64,000 nucleotides of DNA from Micromonospora sp. WMMD961 (GCF_029626145.1 NZ_JARUBJ010000002.1:6334501-6398500); one strand, 5' to 3'; positions 31,540-40,599 are shown, counted from the stretch's first letter. Notes: generated by a model not told the origin, from the letters alone. Numbers and translations: made by a program.

Positions 31540-32526
31540 TCAGCGCAGCCGCACCCGGGGGTCGATGGCCGCGTAGAGCAGGTCCACCAGCACATTCGCC
31601 AGCACCACGAAGACGGCCGCGATCAGCACGGTGGCCATGATGGTGGGCAGGTCGCCGGCCTTCACCGCGTCCACCGCCGTACGCCCCAACCCCTGGATGC
31701 CGAAGGTCGTCTCGGTGATCACCGTGCCGCCCAGCGCCCCGCCCACGTCCAGCCCCGCGATCGTCACCACCGGGGTGATCGCCGCGCGCAGCGCGTGTCG
31801 CCCGTACACAGTGGGTTTGGCCAGGCCCTTGGCCCGCGCAGTTCGGACGAAGTCCTCCGACAGCGTCTCCAACATCTGCGCGCGGGACAACCTGGCGTAG
31901 ATGGCCGAGAAGAGGAAGGCCAACGCCACCCAGGCCAGCACCAGGCCACTGGCCCACTTCGCTGGGTTGTCGAACAGTGAGGTGTAGCTGGGCACCGGCA
32001 GCCACCGCAGGTGGTAGACGAACACCAGCAGCAGCACCGCACCCACGAAGTAGAGCTGCAACGAGGCGCCGGTCAGCGAGAAGCCGATGGCGGCCCGGTC
32101 CAGCCAGGTCCCCCGCCGCAACGCGGAGACCATGCCCAACCCCACCCCCAGCAGCAGCCACAGGATCGCCGCCGGGATCACGATGCTCAAGGTCACCGGC
32201 AGCACCCGGGCGATGGTGTCCGAGACGGCCTCGTTGGTGACGTACGACCAGCCCAGGCAGGGCGCGTCGCACCGGCCACCCTGGGCGCTACCCAGGTCCC
32301 GACCGGTCACGATGCCCTTCATGTAACCGGCGTACTGGCTGATCAGCGGGTCGTTCAGGCCCAGGTCGTCGCGGACCCGCTCCAGCCGCTCCGGGTTGCA
32401 GTTCTTCGAGCAGATACTGCTCACCGGGTCGCGCGGCAGGGCGAAGAACATCAGGAAGGTCAGCACGCTCACCGCGAACAGGGTCAGCGTGGCGGAGAAC
32501 AGCCGCTTGATCAGAAATCTCGCCAT
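31540..32526 (-). CDS. Peptide ABC transporter permease, DppB type
   Basis: The 328-residue integral membrane protein begins MARFLIKRLFSATLTLFAVS, the usual first helix of DppB/OppB. Six hydrophobic segments are visible. The coupling loop SEDFVRTARAKGLAKPTVYGRHALRAAITP is the EAA-type motif that docks with the ATPases. A large extracytoplasmic loop between helices 1 and 2 contains four Cys residues (SSICSKNCNPERLE and later GGRCDAPCLG), which may form disulfides. The gene follows the DppC-like permease by nine bases. Confidence 0.93.
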   Translation of the reverse strand: MARFLIKRLFSATLTLFAVSVLTFLMFFALPRDPVSSICSKNCNPERLERVRDDLGLNDPLISQYAGYMKGIVTGRDLGSAQGGRCDAPCLGWSYVTNEAVSDTIARVLPVTLSIVIPAAILWLLLGVGLGMVSALRRGTWLDRAAIGFSLTGASLQLYFVGAVLLLVFVYHLRWLPVPSYTSLFDNPAKWASGLVLAWVALAFLFSAIYARLSRAQMLETLSEDFVRTARAKGLAKPTVYGRHALRAAITPVVTIAGLDVGGALGGTVITETTFGIQGLGRTAVDAVKAGDLPTIMATVLIAAVFVVLANVLVDLLYAAIDPRVRLR

Positions 32527-32535
32527 GATCTCCCC

Positions 32536-33543
32536 CTACCGGGACGACTTCGGGTCGAGCGCGTCGCGCAACGCGTCGCCGAAGAGGTTGAAGGCGAACA
32601 CCAGCGCGAAGATCGTGATGCCCGGGAAGAACACGTACGCCGGGTCGGTCTGGAGGTAGTCCAGACTGCGGTAGATCATCCGGCCGAAGCTCGGCGTCTC
32701 GTCGCTGAGGCCGACGCCGATGAACGACAGCGCGGCCTCGCTGGTGATGAACTGCGGCACCGCGAGGGAGAACGAGACCAGGATCGGCGCCCAGATGTTC
32801 GGCAGCAGTTGCCGGAAGATGATGTGCCCCAGCCCGGCGCCGCTGGCCTTGGCCGCCTCCACGAACTCCCGCTCGCGCAGCGCGATCACCTGCCCGCGCA
32901 CCAGCCGGGCCGTGCTGGTCCAGCCGAAGATGGCGAAGACGGCGATCAGCACGCCCACCCCGAACGCCGCCGACACCTGCCCCCGCTCACCGTAGAAGCG
33001 CAGCGTGATGGTGGGGGTGAGCGCCAGCGCGATGATCAGGAAGGGCATGGCCAGGGTCAGGTCGGTGATCCAGTTGATCACCGCGTCGAGCCAGCCGCCG
33101 AGGTAGCCGGCGAGCGCGCCCAGCACGACGCCGATCGCCGCGGTGATCAGGGCCGCCGCGATCGCGATGAAGAGCGACGTCCGCAGCCCGTAGATCAACC
33201 GGATGAAGATGTCCCGGCCCAGCCCCGGCTCCAGACCGAACCAGTGCTCCCCGGTCACACCGCCCACGTAGCCAAGCGGCATGCCGTTGCCGTCCAGCAG
33301 GTTCTGGAACTGCTCGCGCGGGCCGATCCCGTAGACCATCTCGATCAGCGGAGCGGTCAACCCCAACAGCAGGAAGAAGACCAGGAGTACGCCGCTGACC
33401 ACCGCCGTCCGGTCGCGGCGCAGCCGCAGCCAGGCGAGCTGACCGGGCGAGCGGCCGACGACACCCTTCGCGGCGGGCCCGCCCGCCTCCGCGTCAGCCT
33501 CGATCTCGGCCAGCGCCACACCCTCCACCGGGGACAGGCTCAC
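32536..33543 (-). CDS. Peptide ABC transporter permease, DppC type
   Basis: From a GTG at 33543 that overlaps the upstream ATPase stop (GTGA), this 335-residue permease has a cytoplasmic N-terminal tail of about 50 residues. The first helix TAVVSGVLLVFFLLLGLTAP follows. The EAA loop is EREFVEAAKASGAGLGHIIFRQLLPN. It pairs with the DppB-type protein to form the transmembrane channel of the importer. A longer N-terminus would run back through the ATPase C-terminal repeats and is rejected. Confidence 0.92.
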   Translation of the reverse strand: MSLSPVEGVALAEIEADAEAGGPAAKGVVGRSPGQLAWLRLRRDRTAVVSGVLLVFFLLLGLTAPLIEMVYGIGPREQFQNLLDGNGMPLGYVGGVTGEHWFGLEPGLGRDIFIRLIYGLRTSLFIAIAAALITAAIGVVLGALAGYLGGWLDAVINWITDLTLAMPFLIIALALTPTITLRFYGERGQVSAAFGVGVLIAVFAIFGWTSTARLVRGQVIALREREFVEAAKASGAGLGHIIFRQLLPNIWAPILVSFSLAVPQFITSEAALSFIGVGLSDETPSFGRMIYRSLDYLQTDPAYVFFPGITIFALVFAFNLFGDALRDALDPKSSR

Positions 33544-34664
33544 GACGACACCTCCTCGTCGACCTGGGCAGCCGACTCGGCTGACTCCGGGCTCGTGCTG
33601 GCCGCTTCCCTCTCCGGGCTCGTGCTGGCCGCTTCCCTCTCCGGGCTCGTGCTGGCCGCTTCCCTCTCCGGGAAGTGACACGCGGTGGCCTGCCGGCCGC
33701 CGTCGCGCGGGACCAGCGCCGGCTCCTCCGTGGCACAGACGTCCTGCGCCTTCCAGCAACGGGTACGGAACCGGCAGCCCGATGGCGGGTCGAGCGGGGT
33801 GGGCACGTCACCGGTCAGCCGGATCCGACCCGCCGGGCCGAGCTGGGTGACGTCCGGGATCGCCGAGAGCAACGCCCGGGTGTACGGGTGCTGCGGGCGC
33901 TCGTAGATGTCCTCCCGGTCGCCGATCTCCACGATCCGCCCCAGGTACATGACCGCGACCCGCTGGCAGAAGTGCCGGACCACGGCCAGGTCGTGCGCGA
34001 TGAACACGAACGCCAGGCCGAGCTCCCGTTGCAGGTCACGCAGCAGGTTGACGACCTGCGCCTGGATCGAGACGTCCAGCGCGGACACCGGCTCGTCCGC
34101 GACGATCAGCTTGGGCCGCAGGGCCAGTGCCCGGGCGATGCCGATGCGTTGGCGCTGACCGCCGGAGAACTCGTGCGGGTACCGGTTGTAGTGCTCCGGG
34201 TTCAACCCGACCAGCTCCAGCAGCTCCTGCACCCGGGCCTTGATCCCACCCGGCGGCTTGATCCCGTTGACCTGCAACGGCATCGCCACGATCCGCCCGA
34301 CGGTGTGCCGGGGGTTCAGGGACGCGTACGGGTCCTGGAAGATGATCTGAAGTTCCTGACGCAGCGGACGCAACTCCCGGCGGCCGGCGTGCGTGATGTC
34401 CCGCCCGGCGAACTCGATGCTGCCGCTCGTCGGCTCCAGCAGCCGCACCAGCATCCGGCCGGTGGTGGTCTTGCCGCAGCCCGACTCCCCCACCAGGCCG
34501 AGCGTCTCGCCGGGGCGCACGTCGAAGTCCAGCCCGTCCACCGCCCGCACCAGGCCGGTGGAGCGCAACCCCTCGCGTACCGGGAAGTGCTTGGTCAGGC
34601 CGCGTACCCGCAACAACGGTTCGTCGGTCACCTCCACGGTCTGCGCCGCGTCCCTCGCCCTCAC
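33540..34664 (-). CDS. Peptide ABC transporter ATPase, DppF/OppF type, with repetitive tail
   Basis: This 374-residue ATPase has Walker A GESGCGKT (near residue 56), signature FSGGQRQRIGIARAL and Walker B LIVADEPVSALD. The C-terminal oligopeptide-transporter region GCRFRTRCWKAQDVC follows, holding the Cys pattern that in related ATPases binds an Fe-S cluster. After the family domain ends, about 40 residues consist of three identical SPEREAAST units and an acidic tail. It drives peptide import together with the DppD-type ATPase, overlapping it by four bases (GTGA). The tail is unusual; see the repeat entry. Confidence 0.93.
   Translation of the reverse strand: MRARDAAQTVEVTDEPLLRVRGLTKHFPVREGLRSTGLVRAVDGLDFDVRPGETLGLVGESGCGKTTTGRMLVRLLEPTSGSIEFAGRDITHAGRRELRPLRQELQIIFQDPYASLNPRHTVGRIVAMPLQVNGIKPPGGIKARVQELLELVGLNPEHYNRYPHEFSGGQRQRIGIARALALRPKLIVADEPVSALDVSIQAQVVNLLRDLQRELGLAFVFIAHDLAVVRHFCQRVAVMYLGRIVEIGDREDIYERPQHPYTRALLSAIPDVTQLGPAGRIRLTGDVPTPLDPPSGCRFRTRCWKAQDVCATEEPALVPRDGGRQATACHFPEREAASTSPEREAASTSPEREAASTSPESAESAAQVDEEVSS
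33589..33669 (-). repeat. Three perfect 27-bp tandem repeats in the DppF tail
   Basis: Units at 33589-33615, 33616-33642 and 33643-33669 are identical, and a fourth begins. Each adds nine residues of the type SPEREAAST in frame. Perfect identity implies recent expansion by slippage or recombination. The number of units probably varies between strains. Confidence 0.95.
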
Positions 34665-35767
34665 ACAGCCACCCCCACTCGTGCGACGTCCTCGGCGTAG
34701 AACGCGGCGCGCTCCTCGGCGCTCAGATGACAGGCGACGAGGTGACCGTCGACCCCGGCCGCGCGCAGCTCGGGCACCTCGCTGCGGGACCGACTGCCGG
34801 CACGGTCCGCGTACCGGCAGCGCGGGTGGAACGCGCAGCCGGACGGCAGGTTGATCAGGCTCGGCGGGTTGCCGGGGATCGGCACCAGGTCCGCGTCCGC
34901 GTCGCCGTGCAGCGACGGCACGCTGGAGAGCAACCCCCAGGTGTACGGATGCTGCGGCGAGCGGAGCACCTGCTCGGCGCTGCCCCGCTCGACGGCGCGC
35001 CCCCCGTACATCACCAGCACGTCGTCGGCGACCTGGCCGACCACGCCGAGATCGTGGGTGATCAGGATGATCGCGGAGTGGAACTCGGCCTGGAGGTCGG
35101 CGAGCAGGTCCAGGATCTGTGCCTGCACGGTGACGTCGAGCGCGGTGGTCGGCTCGTCGGCGATCAGCAGTGCCGGGTCGTTGACCAGCGACATCGCGAT
35201 CATCGCCCGTTGCCGCATGCCGCCGGAGAACTCGTGCGGGTACTGGTCGAAGCGGCGTGCCGGCTGCGGGATGCCGACCCGGTCCAGCATGTCGACCGCC
35301 CGCTGGCGGACCTCGCGACGGTTGGCCTTCGGGTGGTGCACCCGGTACGCCTCGGCGATCTGTCGACCCACCGTGTAGTACGGGTGCAGCGCCGACAGCG
35401 GATCCTGGAAGATCATCGCCATGTCCCGGCCGCGCAGCCGGCGTACCTCCTCGTCGGGCAGGCCGACCACCTGCCGGCCGCCGACGGAGATCTCGCCGGT
35501 GATGGTGGCCCGTTTGGGGTCGTGCAGGCCGAGGATCGCCAGCGAGGTGACGCTCTTGCCGGAGCCGGACTCGCCGACGATACCGAGGGTGCGGCCCCGC
35601 TCGACGGCGAACGACACCCCGTCGACCGCACGCACCACGCCGTCGGAGGTGTCGAACCGAACGCGCAGGTCACGTACCCGCAGGTAGGCGTCCTCGTCGC
35701 CGCGCTGCGTCGGCACGGCGGGATGGTCGTCCGGCTTCCCGGACGGCGCCGGATCCGAGCTGTGCAC
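34661..35767 (-). CDS. Peptide ABC transporter ATPase, DppD/OppD type
   Basis: From GTG 35767 (GGGAGG five bases upstream) a 368-residue ATPase begins MHSSDPAPSGKPDD. Walker A is GESGSGKS, the signature is FSGGMRQRAMIAMSL and Walker B is LLIADEPTTALD. The C-terminal GCAFHPRCRYAD region is present but lacks the later Cys seen in most relatives (DRAGSRSRSEVP). It is the first gene of the five-gene importer operon, so the ATPases precede the permeases and the binding protein comes last. Confidence 0.93.
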   Translation of the reverse strand: MHSSDPAPSGKPDDHPAVPTQRGDEDAYLRVRDLRVRFDTSDGVVRAVDGVSFAVERGRTLGIVGESGSGKSVTSLAILGLHDPKRATITGEISVGGRQVVGLPDEEVRRLRGRDMAMIFQDPLSALHPYYTVGRQIAEAYRVHHPKANRREVRQRAVDMLDRVGIPQPARRFDQYPHEFSGGMRQRAMIAMSLVNDPALLIADEPTTALDVTVQAQILDLLADLQAEFHSAIILITHDLGVVGQVADDVLVMYGGRAVERGSAEQVLRSPQHPYTWGLLSSVPSLHGDADADLVPIPGNPPSLINLPSGCAFHPRCRYADRAGSRSRSEVPELRAAGVDGHLVACHLSAEERAAFYAEDVARVGVAV

Positions 35768-35800
35768 GGCAACCTCCCTCAGTGACGAAGAGAACTTACA

Positions 35801-35834
35801 ACAAAGTCCCGAGGGTGAAAATAAGCTACAAAGT
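35801..35834 (-). promoter_or_regulatory. Direct ACTTTGT repeats upstream of the importer operon
   Basis: Two copies of ACTTTGT (minus strand, 35834-35828 and 35807-35801) lie 27 bases apart with AT-rich DNA between (TTATTTTCACCC). They are 34-67 bases upstream of the first ATPase start, the expected promoter position. The rest of 35835-35993 contains no gene I can support. A regulator-binding site is possible. Confidence 0.4.
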
Positions 35835-35993
35835 CGGCACGTGTCAGCGGGCCCGAGCGTAACGAGTCGGCATCGGCCCCGCACCCCCGTCACCTCGCCA
35901 TCGACGCTCGTTCCTGCAGAAACCGCACCTCAGGTGCGACCATGACAAGAGCAGCCAGCAGAGGATGTTCGTGGCACGAGGCGGAGGTGACCC

Positions 35994-36542
35994 ATGACCG
36001 CGGCGGTGTTCGATCACGAAGGTCCGTGGACCGAAGAGGAGTTCCTCGCCCTCGGCGAGACGCAGGATCGCGTCGAACTCTTCGACTGGAGCCTCCACGT
36101 GACCCCAGGACCCACCCCACGGCATCAACGCATCTCTCGCAAGCTCGGCAACATCCTGGAAGCAGCCGCGGAGGCAGCCAACCTTGAGCTGCTGGAGGCG
36201 GTGAACGTCCGGCTCCGGCCCGGTCGAATACCGATTCCTGATCTTGTCGTCACCAACGCAATCGATCTCGACGAACCCAACATCGAGTCGGCTGACGTGC
36301 GGCTGGTCTGCGAAATCATCTCGCCGAGCAACGCGTCCACCGACAAGGTCCTCAAGATGCACTACTACGCCGCAGCCGGCATTGAGTGGTACCTGCTGGT
36401 GGAGCAGGGGACGGGCGCAATGCGTCTTTACCAACGGCAGGGTGGGCACTACGTGGAGAGGGCAACGACGAAGCGCGGCGAGGTTCTGGAACTGACCGAG
36501 CCGGTGCGGGCCACGATTCGGCCGGAGGATCTCGTCCTCTGA
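35994..36542 (+). CDS. Uma2/DUF820-family nuclease-like protein
   Basis: The 182-residue protein has the Uma2 pattern: N-terminal WTEEEFLALGETQDRVELFDWSLHVTPGP, then IPIPDLVVTN, RLVCEIISPSNASTDKVLKMHYYAAAGIEWYLLVE. The Asp in PDLVV, the Glu in CEIISPS and the Lys in DKVLK make a PD-(D/E)XK nuclease core. Such proteins are abundant in actinobacteria and cyanobacteria with no settled role; transposon-linked origin has been proposed. ATG 35994 has GGAGG nine bases upstream. Confidence 0.9.
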   Translation: MTAAVFDHEGPWTEEEFLALGETQDRVELFDWSLHVTPGPTPRHQRISRKLGNILEAAAEAANLELLEAVNVRLRPGRIPIPDLVVTNAIDLDEPNIESADVRLVCEIISPSNASTDKVLKMHYYAAAGIEWYLLVEQGTGAMRLYQRQGGHYVERATTKRGEVLELTEPVRATIRPEDLVL

Positions 36543-36574
36543 CGGGTGTCGGTCGTCTGGCCTAGGGTCGGTCC

Positions 36575-38011
36575 ATGACCGAGTTCGACGCGGCCACCGC
36601 CGCCGTCCAGGCCGCCCTCGACGCGGGAGCGCGGTACGCCGACGCACGGGTGATGCACCGCCGCTACGAGTCGATGACCGCGCGCAACGGCGACGTGGAG
36701 GAGCTGACCCAGGACGAGAGCATCGGGCTCGGCGTCCGAGCGTTGGTCGGCGCGAGTTGGGGCTTCTACGCCGTACCCGATCTGTCGGACGCCGCCGTTC
36801 GCGACGCCGGCCGACGCGCGACGCGTACCGCCATGGCGAGCGCGCGGGTGCCCGGCCCGCCGGTCGACCTGGTGCCGACCGAGGCGGTCACCGCGAGTTG
36901 GGCCTCCGGCTGCCGAATCGACCCGCTCGGGGTGCCCCTGTCGGACAAGGGCGACCTGCTGGTCGACGCGACCCGCACGATGGCCGAGCACGGTGCGGAC
37001 CTGGCCGAGGGCCTGTACCAGATCTGGGACACCACGAAGTGGTTCGTCTCCAGTGAGGGCCACCGGATCGACCAGCGGATCCGCGAATGCGGCGGCGGCA
37101 TCTCCGCCACCGCCATCGGTGACGGCGAGACGCAGCGCCGCTCCTGGCCGAGCTACCGGGGGCAGTACGGCACCACCGGGTGGGAGCTGGTCGAGTCGCT
37201 CGACCTGGCCGCGCACGCCGCGCAGATCGCCGACGAGTCCCGAGCTTTGCTCACCGCGCCGCTCTGCCCGGCCGGCGAGACGGATCTGATCCTCGGCGGC
37301 GAACAGTTGGCCCTGCAGATCCACGAGTCGGTCGGGCACGCCATCGAGCTGGACCGGATCCTCGGCTGGGAGGCGGCGTTCGCCGGCACGTCCTGGCTGG
37401 ACCTGGCCCAGCTCGGCTCGCTGCGCTACGGCTCCGAGCTGATGAACATCACCATCGACCCGACGATCCCCGGCGCGCTGGGCAGCTTCGGCTTCGACGA
37501 CGAGGGCTCCCCGGCGGTCAAGCGGGACGCGGTCCGCGACGGTCGCTGGGTCGGCGTGCTCGCCGGTCGGGATTCCGCCGCGATGGCCAGCCTCGACTAC
37601 GGCGGCAGCGTACGGGCCGACGGGTGGGCACGATTGCCGATGGTGCGGATGACGAACGTCGGCCTGGAACCCGGCCCGCACACCCTGGAGGAGATCATCG
37701 CGGCCACCGACGACGGCGTTCTGATGGACCTCAACCGATCCTGGTCGATCGACGACAAGCGGCTCAACTTCCAGTTCGGCTGCGAGGTCGGCTGGGAGAT
37801 CAAGAAGGGGCGGCGGGGGCGGATGCTGCGCAACCCCACGTACACGGGGATCGGCCCGCTCTTCTGGCGCTCGATGGACATGCTCTCCGGCGAGACGATC
37901 TCCTGGGGCACGCCCAACTGCGGCAAGGGCCAACCTGGCCAGATCGGGCACACCGGCCACCCGGCGGCACCGGCCCGGTTCCGCAACGTCCGGGTGGGGG
38001 TGTCCGCGTGA
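36575..38011 (+). CDS. tldD: TldD metalloprotease subunit
   Basis: This 478-residue protein is the catalytic half of the TldD/TldE protease, which degrades unfolded peptides and matures some ribosomal peptides and antitoxins. The zinc site is HESVGH (His250, Glu251, His255, the HExxxH motif), and a later Cys in WGTPNCGKGQPGQIGH supplies the third ligand region. The N-terminal MTEFDAATAAVQAALDAGARYADARV is typical. ATG 36575. The stop TGA lies in the GTGA that begins the 62-bp repeat array separating it from tldE. Confidence 0.94.
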   Translation: MTEFDAATAAVQAALDAGARYADARVMHRRYESMTARNGDVEELTQDESIGLGVRALVGASWGFYAVPDLSDAAVRDAGRRATRTAMASARVPGPPVDLVPTEAVTASWASGCRIDPLGVPLSDKGDLLVDATRTMAEHGADLAEGLYQIWDTTKWFVSSEGHRIDQRIRECGGGISATAIGDGETQRRSWPSYRGQYGTTGWELVESLDLAAHAAQIADESRALLTAPLCPAGETDLILGGEQLALQIHESVGHAIELDRILGWEAAFAGTSWLDLAQLGSLRYGSELMNITIDPTIPGALGSFGFDDEGSPAVKRDAVRDGRWVGVLAGRDSAAMASLDYGGSVRADGWARLPMVRMTNVGLEPGPHTLEEIIAATDDGVLMDLNRSWSIDDKRLNFQFGCEVGWEIKKGRRGRMLRNPTYTGIGPLFWRSMDMLSGETISWGTPNCGKGQPGQIGHTGHPAAPARFRNVRVGVSA

Positions 38012-38150
38012 GCGCGAGGAGTGAGCCGATCTTGCGAGCCCCGCAGTCGCGAACGAAAGGCGGCCCCGCGTGAGCGCGAGGAGTGAGCCGATCTTGCGAG
38101 CCCCGCAGTCCCGAACGAAAGGCGGCCCAGCGTGAGCGCGAGGAGTGAGC
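38008..38150 (+). repeat. 62-bp tandem repeat (2.3 copies) linking tldD to tldE
   Basis: Units begin at 38008 and 38070, with a third partial unit at 38132-38150. Each starts GTGAGCGCGAGGAGTGAGCC and ends with GAACGAAAGGCGGCC. Copies 1 and 2 differ at two positions. The first GTGA contains the tldD stop, the AAAGG near each unit's end is Shine-Dalgarno-like, and the GTG of the third unit is the start used by tldE. The array thus replaces a direct stop/start overlap by a 120-bp spacer. A related copy lies at 4483-4529. Confidence 0.95.
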
Positions 38151-39538
38151 TGGAGCTGGCGGGGCAGGTCGTCGAGTTGGTCCGGCAGCTCGGCGGACCG
38201 GCGGCGCAGGCCGATGCGGTGGTGACGCGGGCGGATCTGGCGCTGACCCGGTTCGCCAACTCGGCCATCCACCAGAACGTCGCGGAGTCGACGGTCGGTG
38301 TCCGGCTGCGGCTGCACGTGGACGGCCGGACCGCCGCCGGCAGCGGCAGCGTGGTCACCACCGACGGGCTGCGCGCGCTGGTGGAGCGCACCCTGGCCGC
38401 GGCGCGTCTCTGCCCACCCGACCCGGGTTGGCCGGGGCTGACCGCGCCGACGTCCACGCCGGACGCGCCGCCCGTGGACGAGGCGACCGCGCACGCCGAG
38501 CCGGATCAGCGGGCCGACCGGGTGGGCGCGTTCGTGGCCGCCGCCGGGGGCCTGAGCACAGCGGGTTACTGCCGCACCGCGCACCGCTCGTCGGGGTTCG
38601 CCAACTCGGCCGGGCACTCCGCGTACGGCCGCTCGGTGGAGGCGGCGATGGACGGCATCGCCCGCCGCGATGGCGCGGACGGGGTGGCCCGGCGCAGCGC
38701 GGATCGGCTCTCCGACGTCGACGGTGCCGAGTTGGGGGCGCACGCTGCGGCGAAGGCGCAGGCGGCGGCCGACCCGGTCGAGTTGCCGCCGGGGCACTAC
38801 GAGGTGGTGTTCGAGCCGGCCGCCGTGGCGGACCTCCTGCAGAACCTGTCGTTCTACGGCTTCAACGGCAAGCGGTACGCCGAACGGCAGTCGTTCGCCG
38901 AGCCGGGGGTTGCCCAGTTCGACCGGGCGGTGACCCTGGTTGACGACCCGCTGGGAGCGTCGGGCCTGCCGTTCGACGCGGAGGGCACGGGCCGACGGGC
39001 GCTGACCCTGGTCGAGGCGGGCACCACCCGGGCGGTGGCACACGATCGGCGGACCGCGGCCGAGGCGGGTACGCAGTCCACCGGGCACGCGGTCGCGGGT
39101 GCCGCCACCTGGGGTCCGATGGCGCGCACCATGCGGCTGTCCGGCGCGGTCGCGGGGCCGGCCAGCGCGAGCGGCCGGAGCACCACCGGCGCGGCGGCCG
39201 GGGCGGTCGTCGACGCGGACACCGCCGCACTGGTCAGCGGCGTACGGCGAGGGCTGCTGGTCAGCGATCTGTGGTACACGAGGGTGCTCGATCCGAAGAG
39301 CCTCGTCGTCACCGGGTTGACCCGTAACGGCGTCTGGCTCATCGAGGACGGCACTGTCGTGCGGGCCGTACGCGACCTGCGGTTCACCGAGTCGTACCCG
39401 CGGGCGCTCGGGCCGGGGGCGGTGCTCGGGCTGGGCGCGCGGCCGGTGCGGCAACCAGACCGGGTGGACGGTGCGTGGTGGGCGGCGCCGTCGCTGCGGC
39501 TGGCGTCCTGGCACTTCACCGGGGGCGCCTCCGGCTGA
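38132..39538 (+). CDS. tldE: TldE/PmbA-like partner of TldD
   Basis: This 468-residue protein is the non-catalytic or regulatory partner that forms the heterodimer with TldD. It has the shared alpha/beta fold (TRFANSAIHQNVAESTVGVRLRLHVDGRT) and the C-terminal GLTRNGVWLIEDGTVVRAVRDLRFTES. There is no HExxxH motif, as expected for TldE. The GTG at 38132 is inside the repeat array, so residues MSARSE derive from the repeat; AAAGG lies about eleven bases upstream in the preceding unit. No better start exists before LELAGQVVELV. Confidence 0.92.
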   Translation: MSARSELELAGQVVELVRQLGGPAAQADAVVTRADLALTRFANSAIHQNVAESTVGVRLRLHVDGRTAAGSGSVVTTDGLRALVERTLAAARLCPPDPGWPGLTAPTSTPDAPPVDEATAHAEPDQRADRVGAFVAAAGGLSTAGYCRTAHRSSGFANSAGHSAYGRSVEAAMDGIARRDGADGVARRSADRLSDVDGAELGAHAAAKAQAAADPVELPPGHYEVVFEPAAVADLLQNLSFYGFNGKRYAERQSFAEPGVAQFDRAVTLVDDPLGASGLPFDAEGTGRRALTLVEAGTTRAVAHDRRTAAEAGTQSTGHAVAGAATWGPMARTMRLSGAVAGPASASGRSTTGAAAGAVVDADTAALVSGVRRGLLVSDLWYTRVLDPKSLVVTGLTRNGVWLIEDGTVVRAVRDLRFTESYPRALGPGAVLGLGARPVRQPDRVDGAWWAAPSLRLASWHFTGGASG

Positions 39539-39780
39539 CGATCGACGATGTGGCGCCGACCGGCGCATCGAGGGTCTTTTCCGCAGGCCAGACACACGGG
39601 ACGGTCCCTTGCGCGGACGGCTCGCAGAGATCGGCGTAACGTGTGTCACTTAGCTGCGTCGGTCGATCCGGCGTGGTCGTTGTGTGCGCAGGACGTGGCA
39701 GCGGGTGCGGTTCTCCGGTCCGCGTGCCGACCGGTGAACGATCAGCCCGCCCGTACGGGCCCGTCGAGGAGACGACTCGA

Positions 39781-40587
39781 ATGACTTCAACGGCAACGAA
39801 GCCGCAGGGAGCGCGGGCGCGCGCCGCCATCGCGGCGAAGACGTTGCGTACCGACCGGTGGTGGTTCGCCCCGCTGATCACCGTGATCGGGCTCAGCGCC
39901 TGGGTCGCGTACGCGACGGTCCGGGTCTTCATGCACGACTTCTACTGGGTCGCGGATTACCACTACCTGACCCCGTTCTACTCGCCCTGCGTCACGGAGC
40001 GGTGCATCGAGGGCGCCTCGCACTTCGGGCGGTTCCTGCCCGGGTGGTGGATCATCCCGGACGCCGCGCTGACCCTGCCGTTCCTGCTGCTGTTCCGGCT
40101 CACCTGCTACTACTACCGCAAGGCGTACTACCGGTCGTTCTGGCTGTCGCCGCCGGCCTGCGCGGTGCCGGACGGTCACAGGGAGTACGGCGGTGAGACC
40201 CGTTTCCCGCTGCTCGGTCAGAACCTGCACCGCTACTTCTTCTACGCCGCCATGATCATCTCGCTGATCAACACCTGGGACGCGATCCTCGCCTTCCACT
40301 CCCCCGAGGGCTTCGGCTTCGGGCTGGGCAACATCATCCTGGTGCTCAACGTGGTGATGCTCTGGGCGTACACCATCTCCTGCCACTCCTGCCGGCACAT
40401 CATCGGCGGCCGGTTGAAGCACTTCTCCAAGCACCCGGTGCGGTACAAGGCCTGGACGTTCGTCTCGGCGTTGAACGTCCGGCACATGCAGCTCGCCTGG
40501 ATCACCCTCGGCACCCTGGCACTGGCGGACTTCTACATCATGGCGCTCGCTGCCGGCTGGTTCTCCGACCTGCGGTTCATCAACTAA
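39781..40587 (+). CDS. sdhC: Succinate dehydrogenase membrane anchor (Sdh1-type SdhC)
   Basis: The 268-residue protein has five to six membrane segments: residues about 28-48, 85-105, 150-170, 185-205 and 235-260. Conserved His residues (NLHRYFFY, SCHSCRHIIGG, NVRHMQLAW) may bind haem or quinone. It is the single large anchor that, with SdhA and SdhB, makes an actinobacterial Sdh1-type complex oxidising succinate to fumarate at the membrane. ATG 39781 has GAGGAG nine bases upstream. The 242 bases before it (39539-39780) hold the likely operon promoter and a GCCCGTACGGGC palindrome at 39749-39760. Confidence 0.93.
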   Translation: MTSTATKPQGARARAAIAAKTLRTDRWWFAPLITVIGLSAWVAYATVRVFMHDFYWVADYHYLTPFYSPCVTERCIEGASHFGRFLPGWWIIPDAALTLPFLLLFRLTCYYYRKAYYRSFWLSPPACAVPDGHREYGGETRFPLLGQNLHRYFFYAAMIISLINTWDAILAFHSPEGFGFGLGNIILVLNVVMLWAYTISCHSCRHIIGGRLKHFSKHPVRYKAWTFVSALNVRHMQLAWITLGTLALADFYIMALAAGWFSDLRFIN

Positions 40588-40599
40588 AGGGCCCCTGAC

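Noticed and set aside
32536..33759. Longer DppC-type permease starting at 33759
   Set aside because: The extra 72 residues are the frame-shifted image of the upstream ATPase repeats. The GTGA overlap at 33543 gives the family start.
38008..38150. CRISPR array
   Set aside because: Only 2.3 units, directly tandem with no spacers, and each unit contains gene start and stop signals. No cas gene is near.
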